The notes: generated from the sequence alone by a model not told the origin. DNA of 12,706 bases from Microbacteriaceae bacterium (GCA_022701925.1 JAKONM010000041.1:1-12706); one strand, 5' to 3'. Numbered from the stretch's first letter, positions 5,782-12,706 are shown. Made by a program: numbers and translations.

Positions 5782-7518
5782 GTGGCGCAGCCGCACCGCG
5801 CTGGCCCGGCGGTCTCCGACCGGGCGGGCCGCCTCCGGTACCGCCGCATCATGCGGTTCGCGACCCGCTACATGGTCGAGAACTGGTGGTTCGAGCTGTT
5901 CCTGCCGCGCGTCGGCCTGACGGCCCTCGGCGCCCGCGGGCGGACGAAGCGCTGGCAGCGGATGGCGCGCAACTTCTTCGGCCTGGCCACCGAGCTGGGC
6001 GGCCTGATGATCAAGGTCGGCCAGTTCCTCTCCTCGCGCCTCGACGTGCTGCCGCCGGAGGTGACGCGCGAGCTGGAGGGGCTGCAGGACTCGGTGCGCG
6101 CCGAGGACCCGGCAGCGATCCGCGCGCTCGCCGAGCGCGAGCTGGGGATGCCGCTGGACCGGGCCTTCGCGCGCTTCGACGCCGAGCCGCTGGCCGCCGC
6201 CTCGCTGGGGCAGGCGCACCGCGCCCGGCTGACCGCCTCCGCCGCCGAGGACACCGGCTTCTCCGACGTCGTCGTCAAGGTGCAGCGGCCCGGCATCGAG
6301 CAGATCGTCGAGATCGACCTGGCGGCGCTGCGGAAGGTGGCCTCCCGGCTCAGCCGCGTGAAGCTGGTGTCGCGCCGCGTCGACCTGCCCGCGCTGGCCG
6401 AGGAGTTCGCGACGACGAGCCTCGAGGAGGTCGACTACCTGCACGAGGCCGCGAGCGGCGATCGGTTCGCGGACCAGTTCGAGGGCGACGACCGGGTGCG
6501 GACCCCCGGCATCGCCTGGGAGCGGGTGAGCCGCCGCGTGCTGACGCTGCAGGACGTCAGCGCCATCAAGATCAACGACCTGGACGGCCTGCGGGCCGCG
6601 GGCATCGACCCGGCGGCCGTGGCGGTCGAGTTCGCGAACGTCATGTTCGACCAGCTGTTCGTCGACGGCTTCTTCCACGGCGATGCGCACCCCGGCAACA
6701 TCTTCGTGACCCCGGTGCCGAGGACTCCGGCCGTCGACGGCGAGCCCGAGGGCCGCGGCTGGGTCCTCACGTTCGTCGACTTCGGGATGATGGGCGAGAT
6801 CCCGGACGGCCTGCGCCGCGACCTGCAGGGCTTCCTGATCGCGGTCGCCTCCCGCGACGGCCGGCGCCTGGTCGCCAGCATGCGCGAGCTGGGCGTGCTG
6901 CTGCCCTCGGCGGACACCCGCGAGCTGGAGCGCACGATGTCGGCGCTCTTCGCGCGCTTCGGCGGAGTGGCGTTCACCGATCTGCAGAACGTCGACCCGC
7001 GCGAGATGCGCGCCTTCGCGAACGAGTTCGGCGAGACCATCCGCGTGCTGCCGTTCCAGCTGCCCGAGCACTTCCTGCTCGTCATCCGGGCGGTGTCGCT
7101 GATCTCCGGGCTCTGCAGCACGCTGGACCCGCGCTTCAACATCTGGAACGCGGTGGAGCCCTACGCCGACCGGCTGCTGCGCGAGGAGCGCGGCAACGTC
7201 GTGACCGCGTTCACGAACGAGGCCGCGGCGACGGTCGGGGTCGCCGCGCGCCTCCCCCGCCGGCTCGACGGGCTGATCACCCGCTTCGAGGACGGCGACG
7301 TCGCGGTCGAGACGCCCCGCCTGGACCGGCAGATCCGCCTGCTCGAGCGCTCCGTCAGCCGCATGGTCAGCGCGGTGCTCTTCTTCGGCCTGCTGCTCGG
7401 CGGGGTGCTGCTGCGGCCCGCGGACCCGGTCGCCGGCGGGCTGCTGATGGGCGTGTCCGCGCTGCCGCTGCTGCACGCGCTGCTGTCGGGCTTCGCGGGA
7501 CGCCGCTCCCGCCTCTGA
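5782..7518 (+). CDS. AarF/UbiB (ABC1/ADCK) atypical kinase-like membrane protein
   Basis: 578 residues from GTG 5782. UbiB-family hallmarks occur in order: KVGQ of the KxGQ motif (78-81) within GGLMIKVGQFLSSRLDVLP, the Ala-rich loop AAASLGQAHRA (138-148) that replaces the kinase Gly-loop, the ATP lysine in VVVKVQRPG (K166), EEVDYLHEA (215-223), FFHGDAHPGNI (297-307, D301 and N306) and FVDFGMMG (331-338). Two hydrophobic helices at the C-terminus (about 530-573) anchor it in the membrane. The family supports quinone lipid biosynthesis in other bacteria. Menaquinone is the probable quinone here (menB lies downstream), but a direct role is inference. The GTG start has no clear Shine-Dalgarno. 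ATG 5851 is in frame, yet the family-like stretch RLRYRRIMRF begins before it, so 5782 is kept. Translational coupling to padR across 6 nt is likely. Confidence 0.9.
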   Translation: MAQPHRAGPAVSDRAGRLRYRRIMRFATRYMVENWWFELFLPRVGLTALGARGRTKRWQRMARNFFGLATELGGLMIKVGQFLSSRLDVLPPEVTRELEGLQDSVRAEDPAAIRALAERELGMPLDRAFARFDAEPLAAASLGQAHRARLTASAAEDTGFSDVVVKVQRPGIEQIVEIDLAALRKVASRLSRVKLVSRRVDLPALAEEFATTSLEEVDYLHEAASGDRFADQFEGDDRVRTPGIAWERVSRRVLTLQDVSAIKINDLDGLRAAGIDPAAVAVEFANVMFDQLFVDGFFHGDAHPGNIFVTPVPRTPAVDGEPEGRGWVLTFVDFGMMGEIPDGLRRDLQGFLIAVASRDGRRLVASMRELGVLLPSADTRELERTMSALFARFGGVAFTDLQNVDPREMRAFANEFGETIRVLPFQLPEHFLLVIRAVSLISGLCSTLDPRFNIWNAVEPYADRLLREERGNVVTAFTNEAAATVGVAARLPRRLDGLITRFEDGDVAVETPRLDRQIRLLERSVSRMVSAVLFFGLLLGGVLLRPADPVAGGLLMGVSALPLLHALLSGFAGRRSRL

Positions 7519-7670
7519 ACCCCCGTCCGCACTCCTGGCCTATCAGGAGTTCTGCGGGCCTGAGCGCCGGATCTCCTGATCGGCGAGGAATGCGGCCGCG
7601 TCCGGTCCTGCGGGGCTCGGATTCGCTCCGTGCGCGCGGCGGGCGGCGCCGCAGCCCCCAAGGTGTGGGG
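7519..7670. other. 152-bp leader/gap with competing hairpins before the hydrolase-ABC gene
   Basis: Hairpin 1: ACTCCTG (7531-7537) with CAGGAGT (7544-7550), extended by CCGC (7527-7530) with GCGG (7554-7557) across a 3-nt bulge. Hairpin 2: CGCC (7565-7568) plus GATC (7570-7573) with GATC (7578-7581) plus GGCG (7582-7585). ATCAGGAG (7542-7549) can also pair with CTCCTGAT (7573-7580), which would break both. The rest (7586-7670) has no obvious signal except AAGG at 7660-7663, a weak ribosome site. Confidence 0.55.
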
Positions 7671-10376
7671 ATGCGCGGTGCGAGGCCTGACGCGCGACGC
7701 CGGCCGCGGAGGCTCGTCGCCGCGGTGCTCGCCGCCCTGCTCGGTGCCGCGGCGGTGCTGGCGGGCGCCCCGCCGGCGATCGCCGCGGCGCCGGCGGACC
7801 CGACGAGCCGCTTCGTCGCCGTGCCGGAATCGCCGGGCGGCTCCGCACGCATCCGCATCGACACCGATCTGTACCTGCCCGCCGCCGTCCCCGCTCCCGC
7901 GGTGCTGCTCGCCCACGGATTCGGCCAGGACAAGGCCGACCTGGCGCCGGAGGCGCGGCGGCTGCAGGCCCTCGGCTACGTGGTGCTGGCGTACTCCGCC
8001 CGGGGCTTCGGCGCCTCGACGGGCCGCGTCGGGCTCGACTCCCTGGACGGGGAGGTGCCCGACGCGCGGGCGCTCGTCGACGTGCTGGCGGAGGACCCGG
8101 CCGTCGAGCAGCAGGACGGCGACCCGGTGGTCGGCGTCGTCGGGGCCTCCTACGGCGGCGCGCTGGCGCTGATGCTCGGCGCCACCGATCCGCGCATCGA
8201 CGCCGTGGTGGCCGGCATCACCTGGAACGACCTGCCGCAGGCGCTCGACCCGGTGTCGGCCGGCTGGACCCGCGGCACCCCGGAGCAGCGGGTGTTCAAG
8301 TCCGGGTGGGCGTCCCGCCTCTTCGGCGCCGGAGCCGCGGACGACGCGGACCCCTGCAGCCGCTTCACCGCCCGCCTCTGCGCCCTGTACCAGCGCCTGG
8401 TCACCGGCGGCTCGCTCTCCGACGACGACCTCGCGCTGCTGCGGCGATCCAGCCCGAGCAGCGTGCTGGCCGACGGGCACGGCGCGCCGACGCTGCTGCT
8501 GCAGGGGCTGCAGGACTCGCTGTTCGGGCTGGGCCAGGCCGATGCGAACCAGCGGCAGCTGCGCCGCGCGGGCTCGACGGTGCGTGTGGCGTGGTTCGAC
8601 GGCGGGCACGACGGGGACGGCGTCGCCGGCACCGAGTCCGCCACCGACGACTGGCTCGCCACGACCCTGCAGCAGCACCACGATCCGGCCCGGCGCTTCG
8701 ACTACGACGTGCCGGCGAGCGCGACCTCGTTCGCGGAGCACCGCACGGCGTCGAGGTACCCGGGCCTCGACGGCGGCGCGCGACCCCTGCTGCTGCGGTT
8801 CGACGACGACGCCGAGCAGACGGTGGTGAACCCGCCGGGCGGGCAGCCCCCCTCGATCACCTCCCTGCCCGGCATCGCCGTCGACAGCGAGGCGGGGCTC
8901 GCGGCCGGCGGGCTGTTCGCGGCTCGGAACCCGACGGAGCAGGCGGCGCGCTTCGTCTCGCCGGCGCTCGACTCGGCGACCGTGCTGGCGGGCGCCGTCC
9001 GGACCCGCTTCCGCGTGACGCCGGTCGGGGCAGGCGCGCAGGACGTGGTGCTCTTCGCCCAGCTGACGGCGCTGACGGGATCGGTCAGCCGGGTGCTGCC
9101 GGGCGGGGTGGCGCCGATCCGCGTGCGGGTCCCCGCGGGCGGCGGCACCGTGTACGCCACCCTGCGGCCCACCGTGTGGCGGCTGGCCGCCGGCGACCGG
9201 CTGGCGCTGACCCTGCGCACGACGGACGGCGGCTTCGTCGGCTCGACGACGCCGGCCGCGTTCCGCATCTCGGCCGACGGGCTGCTGGTGCCGCGGCTGA
9301 CGGCGAGCGCGGCCGGCGGCGCGGTCGGGCAGCCGAGCCGGGCCGTGCTGCAGCGGATCGGCGTGCTGCTGGCCCTCGTGCTGCTGCTCCTCCTCGCCGC
9401 GGTCGTCGTCGGACGGCTGCGCGCCCGTCGGGCAGGGCGGGCGGAGGCGGCGGCGCCGGTGGACGGCCCCGCGGTGCGGCTGCAGGGGGTCTCCAAGCGC
9501 TTCCGCTCCGGCTTCCTCGCGGTCGACGACGTCGCCTTCACCGTCGAGCGGGGGCAGGTCGTCGGGCTGCTCGGCGAAAACGGCGCGGGCAAGACCACGA
9601 CCATGCGGATGCTGCTCGGCCTGACCCGGCCGGACTCGGGCGTGATCGAGGCCTTCGGCGTCCGCGTGGCCCCCGGTGCCCCGGTGCTGCGTCGCATCGG
9701 CTGCTTCGTGGAGGGCCCCGGCTTCCTCCCCCACCTGTCCGGCCGCCGGAACCTGCGCCTGCACTGGGCCGCGACCGGGCGTCCCCCCGGCGAGGCGCAC
9801 CTGGACGAGGTGCTCGCCGTCGCCGACCTGGGGCGCGCGGTCGACCGCCGGGTCGGCGGCTACAGCCAGGGCATGCGGCAGCGGCTCGCGATCGCCCAGG
9901 CGATGCTCGGCATGCCCGACCTGCTCGTGCTGGACGAGCCGACCAACGGACTGGACCCGCCGCAGATCGTCGCGCTGCGCGGCGTGCTGCGCCGGTACGC
10001 GGAGGGCGGCCGCACGGTCGTCGTCTCCTCCCACCTGCTGGGCGAGGTCGAGCGCACCTGCAGCCACCTGCTCGTGATGTCGCACGGCCGAGTGGTCGCC
10101 GCCGGACCGGTCGACGAGGTGGCCGGGCGGGTCGACGAGCTGCTGCTGCAGGTCGACGACCCGGCGGCCGCCGTCGAGGCGCTGCGACCGCTCGGGCTGG
10201 AGGCGGTGGAGGCGACCGGCGGCGACGCGGTGCGGGTGCGGCCGGGCGCGGTGCCGACCTCGACCGTGCTCGCCGCGCTGGTCGGCGCCGGCGTCGCCGT
10301 GGCCGACCTGCGTCGGGAGCGCCGCCTGGAGGACGCGTTCCTCGACCTGATCGGCGGACCGGGGGCGACGCGGTGA
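7671..10376 (+). CDS. Secreted CocE/S15-type hydrolase fused through one membrane helix to an ABC exporter ATPase
   Basis: 901 residues in one uninterrupted frame. Residues 1-38 are a signal peptide or anchor: an Arg-rich start, a hydrophobic core 15-33, and AxA-type AIA at 36-38. Residues about 45-335 are an alpha/beta hydrolase of the CocE/X-Pro dipeptidyl-peptidase type: HGFG (82-85), nucleophile GASYGG (158-163, S160), D282 in LQGLQDS and H313 in FDGGHDG. Residues about 340-545 resemble the C-terminal beta (PepX_C-like) domain. Residues 561-581 are one membrane helix followed by RLRARR, as expected for the cytoplasmic side. Residues 600-895 are an ABC ATPase of the BcrA/DrrA type: Walker A GENGAGKTT (635-643), E at the Q-loop position (E681), signature YSQGM (731-735), Walker B LLVLDEP (751-757), H-loop H788, and LEDAFLDL near the end. 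All catalytic residues look intact. ATG 7671 has only a weak AAGG upstream; in-frame ATG 7590 is an alternative. The permease overlaps by 4 bp. Confidence 0.88.
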   Translation: MRGARPDARRRPRRLVAAVLAALLGAAAVLAGAPPAIAAAPADPTSRFVAVPESPGGSARIRIDTDLYLPAAVPAPAVLLAHGFGQDKADLAPEARRLQALGYVVLAYSARGFGASTGRVGLDSLDGEVPDARALVDVLAEDPAVEQQDGDPVVGVVGASYGGALALMLGATDPRIDAVVAGITWNDLPQALDPVSAGWTRGTPEQRVFKSGWASRLFGAGAADDADPCSRFTARLCALYQRLVTGGSLSDDDLALLRRSSPSSVLADGHGAPTLLLQGLQDSLFGLGQADANQRQLRRAGSTVRVAWFDGGHDGDGVAGTESATDDWLATTLQQHHDPARRFDYDVPASATSFAEHRTASRYPGLDGGARPLLLRFDDDAEQTVVNPPGGQPPSITSLPGIAVDSEAGLAAGGLFAARNPTEQAARFVSPALDSATVLAGAVRTRFRVTPVGAGAQDVVLFAQLTALTGSVSRVLPGGVAPIRVRVPAGGGTVYATLRPTVWRLAAGDRLALTLRTTDGGFVGSTTPAAFRISADGLLVPRLTASAAGGAVGQPSRAVLQRIGVLLALVLLLLLAAVVVGRLRARRAGRAEAAAPVDGPAVRLQGVSKRFRSGFLAVDDVAFTVERGQVVGLLGENGAGKTTTMRMLLGLTRPDSGVIEAFGVRVAPGAPVLRRIGCFVEGPGFLPHLSGRRNLRLHWAATGRPPGEAHLDEVLAVADLGRAVDRRVGGYSQGMRQRLAIAQAMLGMPDLLVLDEPTNGLDPPQIVALRGVLRRYAEGGRTVVVSSHLLGEVERTCSHLLVMSHGRVVAAGPVDEVAGRVDELLLQVDDPAAAVEALRPLGLEAVEATGGDAVRVRPGAVPTSTVLAALVGAGVAVADLRRERRLEDAFLDLIGGPGATR

Positions 10377-11188
10377 CCGCCGCGCTGCCGCTGCGGGTCG
10401 AGCTGGAGCGCCAGCTGAGCCAGTGGCGCGTGCGGGCGGCCGTCGGGGTGCTGCTGGCGCTGCCGGTGGTGGTGCGGCTCGCGTTCCTGCTGGGCGGCGC
10501 GCAGCCGTCGTCGACGGCGTCGGACCTGGGCGGCCTGGCGCAGTCGTCCGGCGGCGGGTTCGCGGCCTTCGTGCTGCTGGTGTCCGGCGGCTACCTGGTG
10601 ACGATCGTCACCGCCGTGCTGTTCGGCGACCTGATCGCGGGCGAGGCGTCGCGGTCGACGCTGAAGTACCTGCTGGCGATCCCGGTGCCCCGCCTGCGCC
10701 TGCTGGGCGTGAAGGCGGCCGCTGCCGGCCTGATCCTGCTCGCCGGCCTGGTCGGGATGGCGGCCGTCGCGCTGCTGGTCGGCGTGCTGTCCTACGGACC
10801 GGGCGGGATGCAGGTGCCGAACGGCCCCCGCCTCGACCTGGGCGAGACCGTCGGCCGGCTGGCGCTCAGCACCCTGGTCAGCCCCTTCGGCGTGCTGTGG
10901 GCGGCGGCGCTGGGCATGCTGCTGACCGTGCTGACCACCTCCCCGCTGGCTGCCGCGGGCGGCGTCGTGGTGGTCGCGATCGTGACGCAGACGCTGGACC
11001 AGGTAGCGGCGTTGAAGGACTTCCGGCTGTGGCTGCCGACGCACTACTCCTTCGCCTACCAGCAGTTCCTGCTGCAGCCGGTGGACCTGCGGCCGGTCGC
11101 GGACGCCCTGGTGAACGGGCTGCTCTGGGTGCTCGTGCTGGGCCCGGTCGCGGCCTGGTGGTTCCACCGCAAGGACGTCGGCGGCTGA
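10373..11188 (+). CDS. ABC-2-type exporter permease
   Basis: 271 residues from a GTG that overlaps the stop of the upstream gene (GTGA, 10373-10376), which indicates translational coupling. About six hydrophobic helices are visible: 21-42, 62-88, 111-140, 164-186, 191-208 and 245-264. The cytoplasmic loop FGDLIAGEASRSTLKYLLAIPVPR (residues 84-107) between helices 2 and 3 is typical of ABC-2 permeases that partner BcrA/DrrA-like ATPases. The C-terminus WWFHRKDVGG is cytoplasmic. The likely assembly is a permease dimer with two copies of the hydrolase-ATPase fusion, which would place two hydrolase domains outside the membrane over the exit. The substrate is unknown; relatives export drugs, antibiotics or lipids. 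Confidence 0.87.
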   Translation: MTAALPLRVELERQLSQWRVRAAVGVLLALPVVVRLAFLLGGAQPSSTASDLGGLAQSSGGGFAAFVLLVSGGYLVTIVTAVLFGDLIAGEASRSTLKYLLAIPVPRLRLLGVKAAAAGLILLAGLVGMAAVALLVGVLSYGPGGMQVPNGPRLDLGETVGRLALSTLVSPFGVLWAAALGMLLTVLTTSPLAAAGGVVVVAIVTQTLDQVAALKDFRLWLPTHYSFAYQQFLLQPVDLRPVADALVNGLLWVLVLGPVAAWWFHRKDVGG

Positions 11189-11214
11189 CGGCGGGCCCGC
11201 TCGGGGCTCAGCCG
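11182..11214 (+). terminator. Candidate hairpin at the end of the permease gene
   Basis: CGGCTGA (11182-11188, including the stop codon) pairs with TCAGCCG (11208-11214). The loop contains the palindrome GCGGGCCCGC (11191-11200). It lies directly before the menB promoter and may separate the transporter unit from menB. There is no U-tract. Confidence 0.4.
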
Positions 11215-11221
11215 GCCGCCC

Positions 11222-11227
11222 TACGGT
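11222..11227 (+). promoter_or_regulatory. Putative leaderless -10 element (menB)
   Basis: TACGGT (11222-11227) is followed by exactly 6 nt (GACGCC) before the menB ATG at 11234. No Shine-Dalgarno lies in between. It implies that menB has its own promoter inside the 45-bp gap. Confidence 0.55.
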
Positions 11228-11233
11228 GACGCC

Positions 11234-12121
11234 ATGGCCGACGTCTCCGAGCTCTTCGATCCGACCGAGTGGCAGGAGGTCGAGGGCTTCACGGACCTCG
11301 CCGACATCACGTACCACCGCTCGACCGACGGCCGCACGGCCCGCATCGCCTTCAACCGGCCCGAGGTGCGCAACGCGTTCCGCCCGCAGACCGTCGACGA
11401 GCTGTACCGGGCGCTCGACGACGCGCGGCTGGACACGCGCGTCGGCGTCGTGCTGCTGACCGGCAACGGGCCGAGCCCGAAGGACGGCGGCTGGGCGTTC
11501 TGCTCCGGCGGCGACCAGCGCATCCGCGGCCGCGGCGGCTACGAGTACGCCGACGGCACCACGGGCGTCGGCCGATTGCACATCCTGGAGGTGCAGCGCA
11601 TGATCCGCACGATGCCGAAGGTCGTCATCGCGGTCGTGCCGGGCTGGGCCGCGGGCGGCGGGCACTCCCTCTACGTCGTCTGCGACCTGGCGCTGGCCAG
11701 CGCGGAGCACGCCCGCTTCAAGCAGACCGACGCCGACGTGGGCTCGTTCGACGGCGGCTACGGCAGCGCCTACCTGGCCCGCCAGGTGGGCCAGAAGGCC
11801 GCCCGCGAGATCTTCTTCCTGGGCGCCGAGTACAGCGCGCAGCGCGCCTACGACCTGGGCGCGGTGAACCTGGTCGTGCCCCACGCCGATCTGGAGCGGA
11901 CGGCGCTGGAGTGGGCGCGGACGATCCTCGGCAAGTCGCCGACGTCGATCCGCATGCTGAAGTTCTCGATGAACGCGATCGACGACGGGCTGATGGGCCA
12001 GCAGGTGCTGGTCGGCGAGGCGACCCGCCTCGCCTACGGCACCGACGAGGCGGTGGAGGGGCGCGACGCGTTCCTGCAGAAGCGCGAGCCCGACTGGTCC
12101 CCGTACTCCTGGCCGGTCTGA
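11234..12121 (+). CDS. menB: 1,4-dihydroxy-2-naphthoyl-CoA synthase (MenB)
   Basis: 295 residues, full-length for the long actinobacterial form. It closes the second ring of menaquinone by converting o-succinylbenzoyl-CoA to 1,4-dihydroxy-2-naphthoyl-CoA (crotonase superfamily, cytoplasmic). Family segments are ITYHRSTDGRTARIAFNRPE (25-44), NAFRPQTVDEL (47-57), AFCSGGDQRIRG (88-99, oxyanion hole), PGWAAGGGHSL (136-146), FKQTDADVGSFDGGYGSAYL (162-181) holding the active-site Asp and Ser, and the C-terminal REPDWSPYSWP tail. The N-terminal FDPTEWQEVEGF is also typical of MenB and separates it from ordinary enoyl-CoA hydratases. ATG 11234 is the natural start. No other men genes are in the window. 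It converges on the citrate synthase gene with 4 bp between the stops. Confidence 0.95.
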   Translation: MADVSELFDPTEWQEVEGFTDLADITYHRSTDGRTARIAFNRPEVRNAFRPQTVDELYRALDDARLDTRVGVVLLTGNGPSPKDGGWAFCSGGDQRIRGRGGYEYADGTTGVGRLHILEVQRMIRTMPKVVIAVVPGWAAGGGHSLYVVCDLALASAEHARFKQTDADVGSFDGGYGSAYLARQVGQKAAREIFFLGAEYSAQRAYDLGAVNLVVPHADLERTALEWARTILGKSPTSIRMLKFSMNAIDDGLMGQQVLVGEATRLAYGTDEAVEGRDAFLQKREPDWSPYSWPV

Positions 12122-12125
12122 GACG

Positions 12126-12706
12126 TCAGGCGCCCGCGGGCACCTCGCGCACGGCCGGGCCGACGTATTCGGACAGCGGCCGGATCAGGGCGTTCGCCGC
12201 GCGCTGCTCCATCACGTGCGCGGTCCAGCCGGCCACGCGGGCCGCGACGAACAGGGGCGTGAACTGCTCGACGTCGAACCCGAGCAGGTCGTAGGCGGGC
12301 CCGCTCGGGTAGTCCAGGTTCGGCTCGATGCCCTTGCGGGCCCGCATCGCGGCCTCGAGCCGGTCGTACAGCTCGGCCGTGTCGGCAGCACCGTGCTCGG
12401 CGAACAGCCGGTCGAGCGCGGCCTTCATCGTCGGCACCCGGCTGTCGCCGTGCTTGTAGACGCGGTGCCCGAACCCCATGATCTTGCGCCTGCCCGCCAA
12501 CGCCTCGTCCAGCCACGCCTCCGCGCGGTCGGCGGAGCCGATCTCGGCGAACGCGTGCATCACGGCCTCGTTCGCGCCGCCGTGCAGCGGCCCCTTCAGC
12601 GCACCGATCGCGGCCACGACGGCGGAGTGCAGGTCGGCCAGCGTGCTGGTCACCACGCGGGCGGTGAAGGTGGAGGCGTTGAAGGAGTGCTCGGCGTACA
12701 GCACCA
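12126..12706 (-). CDS. 2-methylcitrate synthase/citrate synthase, C-terminal part (5' end outside window)
   Basis: The last 193 or so residues, reading leftwards to a TGA at 12128-12126; the gene enters at the right edge without its start. The citrate-synthase fold is clear: YAEHSFNASTFTARV, GPLHGGANEAVM (first catalytic His), KIMGFGHRVYKHGDSRVPTM (second His, which binds the oxo-acid), GIEPNLDYPSGPAYDLLGF (catalytic Asp), GWTAHVMEQ and IRPLSEYVGP. The HRVYKxGDSRVPTM segment is more like PrpC-type methylcitrate synthases than the DPRA form of ordinary citrate synthases, so it may condense propionyl-CoA as well as acetyl-CoA with oxaloacetate. The missing N-terminus and prpD/prpB neighbours would decide. 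The convergent partner is menB. Confidence 0.92.
   Translation of the reverse strand, partial: VLYAEHSFNASTFTARVVTSTLADLHSAVVAAIGALKGPLHGGANEAVMHAFAEIGSADRAEAWLDEALAGRRKIMGFGHRVYKHGDSRVPTMKAALDRLFAEHGAADTAELYDRLEAAMRARKGIEPNLDYPSGPAYDLLGFDVEQFTPLFVAARVAGWTAHVMEQRAANALIRPLSEYVGPAVREVPAGA
12129..12144. terminator. Near-palindrome at the menB/citrate synthase junction, possible bidirectional terminator
   Basis: GGCGCCCG (12129-12136) and CGGGCACC (12137-12144) are complementary except for one position, which is a U-G wobble in the minus-strand RNA. It lies just past the menB stop and inside the last codons of the citrate synthase gene. The two stops are only 4 bp apart, so any terminator must overlap coding sequence. 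Weak support. Confidence 0.25.

Noticed and set aside
5851..5853. ATG at 5851 as start of the AarF-like gene
   Set aside because: It is possible, but the family-like RLRYRR stretch precedes it and the GTG at 5782 fits the 6-nt coupling to padR. It is kept as an alternative.
5535..7670. Upstream in-frame extension of the hydrolase-ABC gene to position 5535
   Set aside because: The frame is open by base composition only. It overlaps padR and the AarF-like gene, encodes Arg/Ala-rich nonsense, and would bury the signal peptide that begins at 7671.
4846..10085. Very long minus-strand open frames (for example 4846-7476 and 7161-10085)
   Set aside because: They are antisense shadows of the AarF-like and hydrolase-ABC genes caused by third-position G/C bias. 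Their products are Arg/Gln/His/Ala-rich with no recognisable domain, while the plus-strand frames carry complete family motifs.
1..12706. Transferred island, transposon or prophage
   Set aside because: GC content and codon use are even throughout; no integrase, transposase, att-like direct repeats or tRNA were seen.

Overview
The window is about 73% GC by eye and almost fully coding. It looks like chromosomal DNA of a high-GC actinobacterium (Actinomycetota). The evidence is strong G/C bias at third codon positions, frequent GTG starts, an actinobacterial-type MenB, a methylcitrate-synthase-type citrate synthase, a bacterial Ser/Thr protein kinase, and several leaderless-type promoters (TANNNT exactly 6 nt before the start codon). 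Genus cannot be read from the sequence. No tRNA, rRNA, CRISPR array, transposase or phage gene was seen.

Layout. (1) 1-942, minus strand: N-terminal part of a Ser/Thr protein kinase that runs off the left edge. (2) 1118-3165, plus strand: a RimK-like ATP-grasp ligase followed by an LLM-class flavin monooxygenase, closed by a strong hairpin at 3178-3208. (3) 3306-3962: a peroxiredoxin-like WCPYC protein. (4) 4173-5009: an alpha/beta hydrolase of the proline-iminopeptidase type. (5) 5029-5096: a large, nearly perfect palindrome in a 211-bp gap. (6) 5221-7518: a PadR-family regulator and an AarF/UbiB-type kinase-like membrane protein, 6 nt apart. (7) 7519-7670: a gap with competing hairpins. (8) 7671-11188: a two-gene transporter unit. 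Its first gene encodes one polypeptide with a signal peptide, an extracellular CocE/S15-type serine hydrolase with a C-terminal beta domain, one membrane helix and a cytoplasmic ABC ATPase. Its second gene, overlapping by 4 bp, encodes an ABC-2-type permease. (9) 11234-12121: menB (menaquinone synthesis). It converges, with 4 bp between stop codons, on (10) a citrate/2-methylcitrate synthase gene (12126-12706, minus) whose 5' part is outside the window.

How the genes may work together. The hydrolase-ABC fusion and its permease are the most distinctive part: the ATPase that drives export is covalently tethered to a secreted serine hydrolase, so a substrate could be cleaved as it leaves the cell. 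PadR regulators commonly control drug-type ABC exporters, and one sits upstream on the same strand, separated from the transporter by the AarF-like gene. Menaquinone synthesis (menB) and the methylcitrate/citrate synthase are core metabolism. The ATP-grasp/monooxygenase pair and the peroxiredoxin-like gene may serve sulfur or redox metabolism, but no substrate can be read from the sequence.
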